Part shown: one piece after another, positions 26,532 through 34,228 of the stretch
Position numbering within the stretch: position 1 is the first letter of the stretch
Layout of the letters: every line of letters starts with the position of its first letter
From: Gallalistipes aquisgranensis
GTDB taxonomy: Bacteria > Bacteroidota > Bacteroidia > Bacteroidales > Rikenellaceae
Assembly (NCBI RefSeq): GCF_014982715.1
Contig: NZ_JADCJY010000001.1
Coordinates: 1,674,001 to 1,738,000 of the forward strand
DNA: 64,000 bases
Direction: 5' to 3'
Position numbers and translations under genes: made by a program
Notes under the pieces: model-generated
Databases searched by the model: none
Told to the model about the DNA's origin: nothing
What the model saw: only the letters and a program-made list of their open reading frames with translations

Positions 26532-29366
26532 ATGAAACACTGCGGACGCCACTACTGCCTTACGACCTTTCTCATCCTGTTTTTCTCGCTCGCCCTCGGG
26601 GCACAGACCCGTCCGGGCCTCATACGCGGACGGGTCACCGACGCGCAGACCCAGGCCCCGATCGTCGGTGCCAGCGTCGTCATAGAAGGCACCTCCCGGG
26701 GAGTCTCCACCGACGACAAGGGGGAATTCCTGCTGGGAAACCTCGCTCCCGGCACCTACCGAATCCGCATCTCGATGCTCACCTACAAACCTTTCCTCTC
26801 GGAACCGCTCGCGTTGAAAAAAGGGGAGGAACTGGTGCTCGATGCGGCGCTGACCGAACAGGTGAGCGAAATGGAGAACGTAGTGGTGGTGGTCTCCCGT
26901 CCGGTGGGCACCGATGCGGGACTGATCTCCCAGATGCGTGAAGCCTCGCTGGTGGCCAGCGGCGTCTCGGCCCAGCACATCGCCCGCACGCAGGACAAGG
27001 ACGCCTCGGAGATCGTCCGCCGCATTCCGGGCATCTCGATCATCGACAACAAATTCATTATCGTGCGCGGACTGGCCCAACGCTACAACAACACGTGGAT
27101 CAACGGCGCGGCGGTACCCAGTTCCGAAGCCGACACGCGGGCCTTTTCGTTCGACATCATTCCCTCCTCGCAGATCGAGAACGTGATGATCGTCAAATCG
27201 CCCGTGGCGGAAGTCCCGGCCGACTTCGCGGGCGGGTTCGTACAACTGCGCACCAAAATCGTCCCCGAAAACAATTCGGTCTCGGTGAGCTACGGCACGG
27301 GAATCAACACGGCCACCCATTTCAAAGATTTCAAATACGTCAAAGGCAGCGGCACCGACTTCCTCGGCTGGGACAACGGCATGCGGAGCTTCAACGGTCC
27401 CGACGGCCGGATCGACAACAACGACGCCGCCATGGTGGACCGGATCACCCGCGAGGGATTCAACAACGACTGGCGGGTGCGCAGCCGGCGCCCCCTCTGG
27501 GACCAGAAACTGAACGTGGCCGTGAACCGCTTCTACCGCCTCCGCAGCGAAGACAGGATCGGGTTGCTCTTCTCGGTCAACTACTCCAATTCGAACAAAA
27601 GCCTGACGGACATGGAGAACAACCAGTACGGTGTCTATAATTACCGGGAGGACAAGCCGCAGGCCAACTTCAAATACACCGACGACCAGTACACCAACGA
27701 CGTGAAGCTGGGCGCCATGTTCAACCTGTCGTGGATACCGAAACCCAAAGGCGGGACCATCAGCAAATACGAGTTCCGCAACCTATTCAACCAACTGGGT
27801 CTGTCGCGCTACACCACCCGAGAGGGGTGGCGCAACGTGAGCGGGTATTACGAACAGCAACAGGACGAATATCTCTATGCCAGCCGCACGGCCTACACGG
27901 GACAGTTCGCCGGCGAACACCGGATGGCCCGCACGAAAGTGGACTGGAACGCAGCCTACTCCTACTCCAACCGCAACCAGCCCGACCGCCGGATCATCGA
28001 ACGGGAGAAGAACCCCGAAAACGAAATCTACGAATATTCGATCGACCAGGGCAGCGTGTCGCGCTACTTCACCTCCCTGCACGAACACCTCGTCTCGGCC
28101 GGAGCGAACCTCAGCCACCCATTCGGCCCTTCGGCTGACAAACCCGCCGAACTGCGGGCCGGAGTCTACGGCGAATACAAAACGCGCGACTACGATACCC
28201 GCGACTTCATCTACAAATGGAACAACACGGGCAACCGGCTTCCCGACGGTTTCGCCAGCCTGCCCACCGACCAGATTTTCGCCCCGGAAAACCTCGGCAC
28301 CGGCAAGCTGACCGTGCAGGACAACACCGACAACACCGACAACTACTCGGCTTCCAACTACCTCACAGCCGCCTACGCAGCCGTAAACGTGCCGCTGGGC
28401 CGCTTCAACCTCTACGGCGGAGTACGTTTCGAACGGTTCGTCACCTCGCTCAAAAGCTACACCCAGACGGCAGGCGACCGGACCCGCACTTACGACTACG
28501 ACTACAACAACCTCTTCCCGTCGGCCAACTTCACCTACGACCTGACGAAAAAATCGCTGTTGCGGCTCGCCTACGGCATGAGCGTCAACCGGCCCGAATT
28601 CCGCGAACTGTCGCCCTCGACCTACTACGACTTCGACATGTTCAGCACGATCACCGGCAACCCGGAACTGAAGCAGGCCACGATCCACAACATCGACCTG
28701 CGCTACGAACTCTATCCGGGGGCGGGCGAAACGGTCTCCCTGTCGCTCTTCTACAAGCGGTTCGCCAACCCGATCGAATGGATTTACGTCGATGCGGGCG
28801 GCTCCTACCAGTTCTCGTTCGAGAACGCCCTTTCGGCCGACAACTACGGTGTGGAACTGGAGGTACGGAAAGACCTCGCCTTCATGGGCATGCAGAACTT
28901 CACGCTTTCGCTCAACGCCGCATGGATCGAAAGCAAGGTCCATTTCAGCGAGGAGAGCCTGGAACACGACCGTCCGATGCAGGGACAGTCGCCCTATCTG
29001 GTCAACGCGGGGCTCTTCTACCGCAACCCCGAACTCGGGCTGAGCGTGGGAGCCCTCTACAACCGGATCGGCAAACGGATCGTGGGAATCGGCCGGGTAA
29101 GCACATCGGGAGGCGACACCTTCAACAACAACATTCCCGACATGTACGAGACCCCGCGCGACGCCGTCGACCTCACTTTCGGCATCCGGCTGAGCAAGAC
29201 GTTCGAACTGAAGGGATATGTCCGCGACCTGCTCTGCCAGCGGGTGGTCTTCGCCCAGTATCCCGAATTCAGGGACGAGGCGGGCAACGTGCACGAACGC
29301 ACGCAGATCACCAAGAGCTACGACCCCGGCCGCAGCTTCTCGCTCTCCCTCACGGCGACATTCTGA
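26532..29366 (+). CDS. TonB-dependent outer-membrane receptor with carboxypeptidase-regulatory-like N-domain
   Basis: This 944-residue protein has a signal peptide (about residues 1-24, ending LGAQ). A carboxypeptidase D regulatory-like beta-sandwich follows (about 30-110, GRVTDAQTQAPIVGASVVIEG). The plug (about 130-260) contains EIVRRIPGISIIDNKFIIVRG, and the remainder forms the 22-strand barrel. Loops carry acidic TDNTDNTDNY-like sequence. The barrel ends in an aromatic terminal strand (SFSLSLTATF) used for outer-membrane insertion. It imports a ligand using TonB energy. No SusD follows; the partner is a beta-helix lipoprotein 45 bases downstream. The ligand is unknown. It resembles OmpA-less, non-SusC receptors more than glycan SusC proteins. 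Confidence 0.9.
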   Translation: MKHCGRHYCLTTFLILFFSLALGAQTRPGLIRGRVTDAQTQAPIVGASVVIEGTSRGVSTDDKGEFLLGNLAPGTYRIRISMLTYKPFLSEPLALKKGEELVLDAALTEQVSEMENVVVVVSRPVGTDAGLISQMREASLVASGVSAQHIARTQDKDASEIVRRIPGISIIDNKFIIVRGLAQRYNNTWINGAAVPSSEADTRAFSFDIIPSSQIENVMIVKSPVAEVPADFAGGFVQLRTKIVPENNSVSVSYGTGINTATHFKDFKYVKGSGTDFLGWDNGMRSFNGPDGRIDNNDAAMVDRITREGFNNDWRVRSRRPLWDQKLNVAVNRFYRLRSEDRIGLLFSVNYSNSNKSLTDMENNQYGVYNYREDKPQANFKYTDDQYTNDVKLGAMFNLSWIPKPKGGTISKYEFRNLFNQLGLSRYTTREGWRNVSGYYEQQQDEYLYASRTAYTGQFAGEHRMARTKVDWNAAYSYSNRNQPDRRIIEREKNPENEIYEYSIDQGSVSRYFTSLHEHLVSAGANLSHPFGPSADKPAELRAGVYGEYKTRDYDTRDFIYKWNNTGNRLPDGFASLPTDQIFAPENLGTGKLTVQDNTDNTDNYSASNYLTAAYAAVNVPLGRFNLYGGVRFERFVTSLKSYTQTAGDRTRTYDYDYNNLFPSANFTYDLTKKSLLRLAYGMSVNRPEFRELSPSTYYDFDMFSTITGNPELKQATIHNIDLRYELYPGAGETVSLSLFYKRFANPIEWIYVDAGGSYQFSFENALSADNYGVELEVRKDLAFMGMQNFTLSLNAAWIESKVHFSEESLEHDRPMQGQSPYLVNAGLFYRNPELGLSVGALYNRIGKRIVGIGRVSTSGGDTFNNNIPDMYETPRDAVDLTFGIRLSKTFELKGYVRDLLCQRVVFAQYPEFRDEAGNVHERTQITKSYDPGRSFSLSLTATF

Positions 29367-29411
29367 AAAAGACAACCATAACGACACAACCAACTTTTTA
29401 AAAATCAAACG

Positions 29412-30968
29412 ATGAAAAAGCATCTGATCCTATTGGCGGCAGCCTGCACGATGATCCTCTCCGGCTGCTCGGACGACAACGACGGCGGCAACGGAGGCAA
29501 TCCCGGCCAGGGCGAAAACGGACTGGTCTTCACCGAAAACGGAGTGAACTACATCGGCAACGGAGACAAACACTTCCCCGCTCCCGTGGGCGACTACACG
29601 CTGGACGCCTCCAAGAAATACGTGCTGCGCGGCTGGGTCTACATCCAGAACGGGTCGAAGATCACCATCCCCGCCGGAACGGTGATCCGGGGAGACAAAG
29701 AGACGATGGCCTCGCTCATCATCGAACCGGGGGCGCAGATCATCGCCCAGGGTTCGCGCACCGCACCGATCGTCTTCACCTCCAACCAGCCCGCCGGACA
29801 GCGCAAACCGGGTGACTGGGGCGGCCTCATCATCTGCGGAAACGGCATCAACAACAAGACCAGCCAGCAGATCGAGGGAGGACCCCGCACTACCCACGGA
29901 GGCAACAAGGAAGACGACAACTCGGGCATTCTGAGCTATGTCCGCGTCGAGTTCGCCGGCTATCCGTTCGAGACCGACAAGGAGATCAACGGCATCACCT
30001 TCGGCTCGGTGGGCAGCGGCACGCAGGTGGACCACGTGCAGGTCTCCTACTCCAACGACGATTCGTTCGAGTGGTTCGGCGGTTCGGTCAACTGCAGCTA
30101 TCTGGTGGCCTACCACGGCTGGGACGACGATTTCGACACGGACAACGGGTTCAGCGGCCGGATGCAGTTCCTGCTGAGCGTGCGCAATCCCAAACTGGCC
30201 GACACCTCCTACTCCAACGGCTTCGAATCGGACAACAATGCCGACGGCAGTACCGAAGAACCCTATACGCAGGCGGCCTTCTGCAACGTGACGCTGATCG
30301 GTCCGGCGGGACAGGACGAGAACTTCACCAACGTCAGCAGCGACGGCAACTATATCGACGGCGGCACGTTCAACCCCAACAACGGCTCGAAACTGGGCCA
30401 GTTCCAGAGCGGCGTGCAGATCCGGCGCAACTCGCGCATCTCGCTCGCCAATTCGGTCGTGGCCGGGTGGCCCGTCGGACTGATCGTCGAGAACGACAAA
30501 GGTTCGGCCACCCAGACCTACGCCGCTTCGAACAACCTCGTGCGTAACGTCTTCTTCGGGGGATACGACACCGAAGCCGAAAGCTATGACAACACGAAAG
30601 GAGCCGCCTGCATCCTGGGCAGCGACGTAAACAAAAAATTCGAAGACCGCTACTCCGACAACGCCGGAACGTCCTACGACGACGGCGAGCCCTACTCCTT
30701 CTCCCATTCCTACGTGGTCGAGGCTTCGCGGAACAACACGGTGAAAGCCACGATCGCCGAACTGGGACTGGGCATACTCTCCGGCACCGCCCCCTCGGTC
30801 GCCGTAGCCCCCGACGGGGCGAGCATCCTGAAAAACGCTTCGCTCACCGTCCCGTCCGGATTCGACACCAAAGGCAACGGTTACGCCGGGGCATTCGCCG
30901 GCACTTCCGAAGCCGACAACTGGATGGCCGGCTGGACGGAATTCGATCCCCAGAACAAGGTCTATTGA
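29412..30968 (+). CDS. Surface lipoprotein with predicted parallel beta-helix fold
   Basis: This 518-residue lipoprotein has a leader ending LSGC (Cys19) followed by acidic SDDNDGG, the kind of signal that in Bacteroidota can direct lipoproteins to the cell surface. After a Gly/Asn-rich linker, repeated short strands such as SKITIPAGTVIRG, SLIIEPGAQIIAQG and APIVFTSNQPAGQ suggest a right-handed parallel beta-helix. NPNNGSKLGQFQSGVQIRRN and WFGGSVNCSYLVAYHGWDDDFDTD are strongly conserved-looking segments. No lyase or hydrolase catalytic set was identified. It lies in an operon with the TonB receptor upstream and so probably captures or presents the same ligand, a role analogous to SusD. Confidence 0.82.
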   Translation: MKKHLILLAAACTMILSGCSDDNDGGNGGNPGQGENGLVFTENGVNYIGNGDKHFPAPVGDYTLDASKKYVLRGWVYIQNGSKITIPAGTVIRGDKETMASLIIEPGAQIIAQGSRTAPIVFTSNQPAGQRKPGDWGGLIICGNGINNKTSQQIEGGPRTTHGGNKEDDNSGILSYVRVEFAGYPFETDKEINGITFGSVGSGTQVDHVQVSYSNDDSFEWFGGSVNCSYLVAYHGWDDDFDTDNGFSGRMQFLLSVRNPKLADTSYSNGFESDNNADGSTEEPYTQAAFCNVTLIGPAGQDENFTNVSSDGNYIDGGTFNPNNGSKLGQFQSGVQIRRNSRISLANSVVAGWPVGLIVENDKGSATQTYAASNNLVRNVFFGGYDTEAESYDNTKGAACILGSDVNKKFEDRYSDNAGTSYDDGEPYSFSHSYVVEASRNNTVKATIAELGLGILSGTAPSVAVAPDGASILKNASLTVPSGFDTKGNGYAGAFAGTSEADNWMAGWTEFDPQNKVY

Positions 30969-31012
30969 CAATTTCCCGGAAGGGAAACCCGGATACCTTT
31001 TACTTTTCGGCG

Positions 31013-31040
31013 GACGACCGGCCTTGTGCCGGTCGTCTTT
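31013..31040 (+). terminator. Terminator of the TonB receptor/lipoprotein operon
   Basis: A 10-bp perfect stem (GACGACCGGC / GCCGGTCGTC) with loop CTTGT is followed by TTT, 45 bases after the lipoprotein stop. Confidence 0.75.
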
Positions 31041-31199
31041 CTGTCGTTACGGGACAACGGCGGCAGCCCCCTTCCGGCAAAAGAGGATACAGGAGGCGTA
31101 ATCACACCCCGAATAGCCTCTCGGAGGCTTTCTCAAAAAAATTTCATCGGAGACGAAAAATTTTTCAAAAAAATTTTTGCGATATAAAAATTTATGTTT

Positions 31200-31207
31200 T
31201 AACTTTG
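31200..31207 (+). promoter_or_regulatory. Promoter of tRNA-Gln
   Basis: TAACTTTG (TAnnTTTG) lies 23 bases before the tRNA. The preceding 70 bases (about 31130-31199) are extremely A/T-rich, with several A- and T-tracts, and may act as an UP-type element in this GC-rich genome. Confidence 0.65.
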
Positions 31208-31230
31208 CACCACGTTTAAGGACGTAACAT

Positions 31231-31301
31231 TGAGCTATGGTGTAATGGTAACACTGCAGATTCTGGTTCTGCCTTTCTTGGTTCGAGTCCAGGTAGCTCA
31301 A
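31231..31301 (+). tRNA. tRNA-Gln (anticodon CTG)
   Basis: The 71-base sequence folds as a cloverleaf. The acceptor stem is TGAGCTA with TAGCTCA. The anticodon stem is GCAGA (31256-31260) with TCTGC (31268-31272) and a seven-base loop TTCTGGT, giving anticodon CTG at 31263-31265. The T arm is CTTGG-TTCGAGT-CCAGG. CTG reads the glutamine codon CAG. The 3' CCA is not encoded (ACA follows), so CCA must be added after RNase Z trimming. A promoter precedes it and a hairpin terminator follows immediately. Confidence 0.93.
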
Positions 31302-31302
31302 C

Positions 31303-31339
31303 AGAAAAGGGGTAATCCGACCGGATTACCCCTTTTCTG
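31303..31339 (+). terminator. Terminator of tRNA-Gln
   Basis: A 17-bp perfect inverted repeat (AGAAAAGGGGTAATCCG / CGGATTACCCCTTTTCT) starts two bases past the tRNA end. It has a T-run in its right arm. Confidence 0.8.
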
Positions 31340-31402
31340 TTATTTCCACCATTTTTTCATCCGATTTGCGGGCAGGATTATCGGACCTGAAATTTTTCTT
31401 GT

Positions 31403-31410
31403 TACTTTTG
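31403..31410 (+). promoter_or_regulatory. -7 promoter box of the GH3 operon
   Basis: TACTTTTG (TAnnTTTG) lies 31 bases before the ATG at 31441 in an AT-rich gap. Confidence 0.55.
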
Positions 31411-31440
31411 TAGCCGTTCCACTCGACGAATGAACGAATT

Positions 31441-33660
31441 ATGAAAGCAATCCATCTCTTTTCGACATGCCTGTCCCTTCTGGCGGGGATGATCTCCGTC
31501 TCCGCCCAGCCGCTCACGCCCCGGCAACGCGCCGACCGGCTGCTGGAGAAAATGACTCTGGAAGAGAAAATCGGCCAGATGAACCAGATTTCAGACAAAA
31601 GCAAACTGACGGGCCCCGTCACGGAACGGGGATTCAGTTCGCTGGCCGAACTGGTCGAGAAAGGAATGGCGGGTTCGCTGCTCAACGTCACCGACCCGAA
31701 GGCGATCCGTGCCTATCAGGAAGCCGCCCTGCGGTCGCGGCTCGGCATTCCGCTGATTTTCGGGCTCGACGTGATCCACGGCATGCGTACCATCGCCCCG
31801 ATACCTCTGGGCGAAGCGGCCAGTTTCGATCTGGAAGCCATCGAACGGAGTGCCCGGTGGGCGGCCACGGAGACGGCCGCCTCGGGTATCCACTGGACGT
31901 TCGCCCCGATGGTGGACGTCTGTGTCGACGCCCGGTGGGGCCGCGTCATGGAGGGGGCCGGAGAGGACCCCTACTACGGCTCCGCCGTGGCCCGCGCCAG
32001 GGTCAAGGGTTTCCAGGGCGACGACCTGAGCGCCGCGAACACGATCATGGCCTGCTGCAAGCATTTCGCCGCCTACGGCGCGGCCGTTTCCGGCAAAGAC
32101 TACAACAGCGTGGACATGTCCCGCGGCCATTTCTACAACTATTACATGCCTCCCTACAAAGCGGCCGCCGAAGCGGGCGTGGCCACGTTCATGAACGCAT
32201 TCAACGATTTCGACGGAGTACCCTGCACGGGCAACGCGTTTCTGTTGCAGGAACTGCTGCGGGAGCGGTGGCAGTACCCCGGTTTCGTGGTCTCCGACTG
32301 GAATTCGGTGGGCGAGATGGTCCCCCACGGCTATGCCGCCGACCGCAGGGAAGCGGCGGCCGCGGCAGCCGATGCCGGATGCGACATGGAGATGTGTTCG
32401 CTGTGCTATTTCGACCACCTGAAAGAGCTGGTCGAAAGCGGCCGGGTGCCCGAAAAGAAAATCGACGATGCCGTGCGGCGGATTCTGACCGCCAAATTCG
32501 CACTGGGTCTCTTCGACGATCCCATGCGCTATTGCGACACCCTCCGCATGCGGCGCACCGTGCTTTCGGACGAAATCCGGGCGGCGGCACGCGACATGGC
32601 CAAACGATCGGTCGTCCTGCTCAAGAACGACCGCCGCGTACTGCCTCTCCCGGCAGATATCCGGAGCATCGCATTGGTGGGTCCGCTTTGCGACTCGCAG
32701 ACCGACATGAAGGGCGGCTGGGCCGGAGAGGGAGTGGTCGATTCGATCGTCACCCTACGCCGGGCGCTGACCGACCGGGGCTATACGGTGCATTTCGCCG
32801 AAGGATACGACCCGGCCACCGGCAGGGAACGCGACACCGGGGCGGCGATACGTGCAGCCCGCAGTTCGGACGCCGTGATCGTGGCGGTCGGGGAACGTGC
32901 GTCGGACAGCGGCGAAGCCAAATCGCGCGGCGAACTGAATCTTCCGGCCGGACAGCAGGAACTGGTAAAAAAACTGGTGGACACGGGCAAGCCCGTCGTC
33001 GTGCTGGTGATGGGCGGCCGGCCGCTGATCTTCAACGGGATCAGGGAGTGCGCCCCGGCGATCCTCTTCACCTGGTGGCTGGGCACCGAAGCGGGCAACG
33101 CAATGTGCGACGTGATTTTCGGCGAGTATAACCCGTCGGGCAAACTGCCGATGACTTTCCCGGCCCACATGGGGCAGCTTCCGATCTACTATTACCACAA
33201 GAGCACGGGCCGGCCGGCCGACCCGGCCAAATCGCATACCACCCGTTTCATCGACATCGAAAACGACCCGGCCTACCCCTTCGGATACGGACTGAGTTAC
33301 ACGACGTTCTCGGTGTCGGCTCCCCGGCTGGAAAAGGCGGTGCTGGCTCCCGGCGAGGAGACCCGGGCGCTGGTAACGGTAACCAATACGGGCGAGCGGG
33401 CCGGAGAGGAGGTCGTACAGCTCTACGTGCGCGACCGTTTCGCCTCGGTGACACGCCCCGTGAAAGAACTTCGGGGTTTCCGCAAAGTGATGCTCGCTCC
33501 GGGGGAATCCCGCACGCTGGAATTTCCGGTCACGAAGGAACAGCTCGGGTTCTACACCAACGACGGGAAGTTCGTGGTCGAACCGGGCGACTTCGACATC
33601 ATGGCCGGGAACAGCTCGGACAACCTGCTCCGGACCACCCTCACCGTCACGCAACAATAA
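31441..33660 (+). CDS. bglX: Exported glycoside hydrolase family 3 beta-glucosidase (BglX-like)
   Basis: This 739-residue protein has a signal peptide (about residues 1-22, ending VSA) and three parts. The GH3 N-terminal barrel has LTLEEKIGQMNQ-type opening and FGLDVIHGMRT. Its catalytic nucleophile is Asp286 in GFVVSDWNS. The GH3 C-terminal domain is at about 390-620, and a fibronectin-III-like domain at about 640-735 (GEEVVQLYVRDRFASVTRPV). Periplasmic GH3 enzymes of this layout release glucose or xylose from beta-linked oligosaccharides; specificity cannot be read. It heads a unit with a DUF3575 protein (22-base gap) and an OmpA/TPR lipoprotein, an unusual pairing. Confidence 0.92.
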   Translation: MKAIHLFSTCLSLLAGMISVSAQPLTPRQRADRLLEKMTLEEKIGQMNQISDKSKLTGPVTERGFSSLAELVEKGMAGSLLNVTDPKAIRAYQEAALRSRLGIPLIFGLDVIHGMRTIAPIPLGEAASFDLEAIERSARWAATETAASGIHWTFAPMVDVCVDARWGRVMEGAGEDPYYGSAVARARVKGFQGDDLSAANTIMACCKHFAAYGAAVSGKDYNSVDMSRGHFYNYYMPPYKAAAEAGVATFMNAFNDFDGVPCTGNAFLLQELLRERWQYPGFVVSDWNSVGEMVPHGYAADRREAAAAAADAGCDMEMCSLCYFDHLKELVESGRVPEKKIDDAVRRILTAKFALGLFDDPMRYCDTLRMRRTVLSDEIRAAARDMAKRSVVLLKNDRRVLPLPADIRSIALVGPLCDSQTDMKGGWAGEGVVDSIVTLRRALTDRGYTVHFAEGYDPATGRERDTGAAIRAARSSDAVIVAVGERASDSGEAKSRGELNLPAGQQELVKKLVDTGKPVVVLVMGGRPLIFNGIRECAPAILFTWWLGTEAGNAMCDVIFGEYNPSGKLPMTFPAHMGQLPIYYYHKSTGRPADPAKSHTTRFIDIENDPAYPFGYGLSYTTFSVSAPRLEKAVLAPGEETRALVTVTNTGERAGEEVVQLYVRDRFASVTRPVKELRGFRKVMLAPGESRTLEFPVTKEQLGFYTNDGKFVVEPGDFDIMAGNSSDNLLRTTLTVTQQ

Positions 33661-33682
33661 CCCAAACATAAGAATCAGACAA

Positions 33683-34219
33683 GTGAAAAAACTTATCATT
33701 TTGCCGCTGCTCGTTCTCTCGCTGGCAATCTGCCAGCAGAGCCGGGCCCAACTTTATGCCATCAAGACCTCGCTGCCGGCGCTGGCCACCACGAATCTCA
33801 ACCTGGGAGTAGAAATGGCCGTGGCCAAAAAGGTTTCGCTCGAACTGCACGGCTACATGAATCCGTGGAAATTCACGGACAACTACAAATTCATGTTCGG
33901 CGGCGTACAACCCGGCGTACGCTACTGGCTCCGCGAGACCTACGGCGGCTCTTTCTTCGGCCTGCACGGAGGATTCGCCGCCGGCGAAGTCACCTTCAAC
34001 GCCAACCGCTACAAAGGCTACTTCACCAGCGTGGGCGTGTCGTACGGCTACGCATGGATGCTGGGTGTACGCTGGAACATGGAGGTCGAGGGCGGACTGG
34101 GATATTACAACATCCAGTACAAAAGTTTCGACAAGACACGAAACGACTGGAGCTACCGGCGGTCGAAATCCCTGCCCGGTCCCACCAAGCTCTCTCTGAA
34201 CCTGGTCTATCTGTTTTAA
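33683..34219 (+). CDS. DUF3575 family outer-membrane-type protein
   Basis: This 178-residue exported protein begins at a GTG codon; no in-frame ATG could give the signal peptide (about residues 1-22, ending SRA), which supports the GTG. The mature part is a short beta-rich protein with alternating aromatic strands (GGVQPGVRYWLRETYGG, GVSYGYAWMLG, LGYYNIQYKSF) ending in Phe (LNLVYLF). This looks like a small outer-membrane barrel and matches DUF3575. I recall such proteins next to OmpA-type partners in fimbria-like loci of Bacteroidales, but no fimbrillin gene is seen here. It is 10 bases ahead of the OmpA/TPR lipoprotein gene. Confidence 0.8.
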   Translation: MKKLIILPLLVLSLAICQQSRAQLYAIKTSLPALATTNLNLGVEMAVAKKVSLELHGYMNPWKFTDNYKFMFGGVQPGVRYWLRETYGGSFFGLHGGFAAGEVTFNANRYKGYFTSVGVSYGYAWMLGVRWNMEVEGGLGYYNIQYKSFDKTRNDWSYRRSKSLPGPTKLSLNLVYLF

Positions 34220-34228
34220 GGTCCGACG

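Noticed and set aside
26532-30968. SusC/SusD polysaccharide utilization locus
   Set aside because: The second gene does not look like SusD (no helical TPR-like pattern), and no glycan regulator or hydrolase adjoins the pair.
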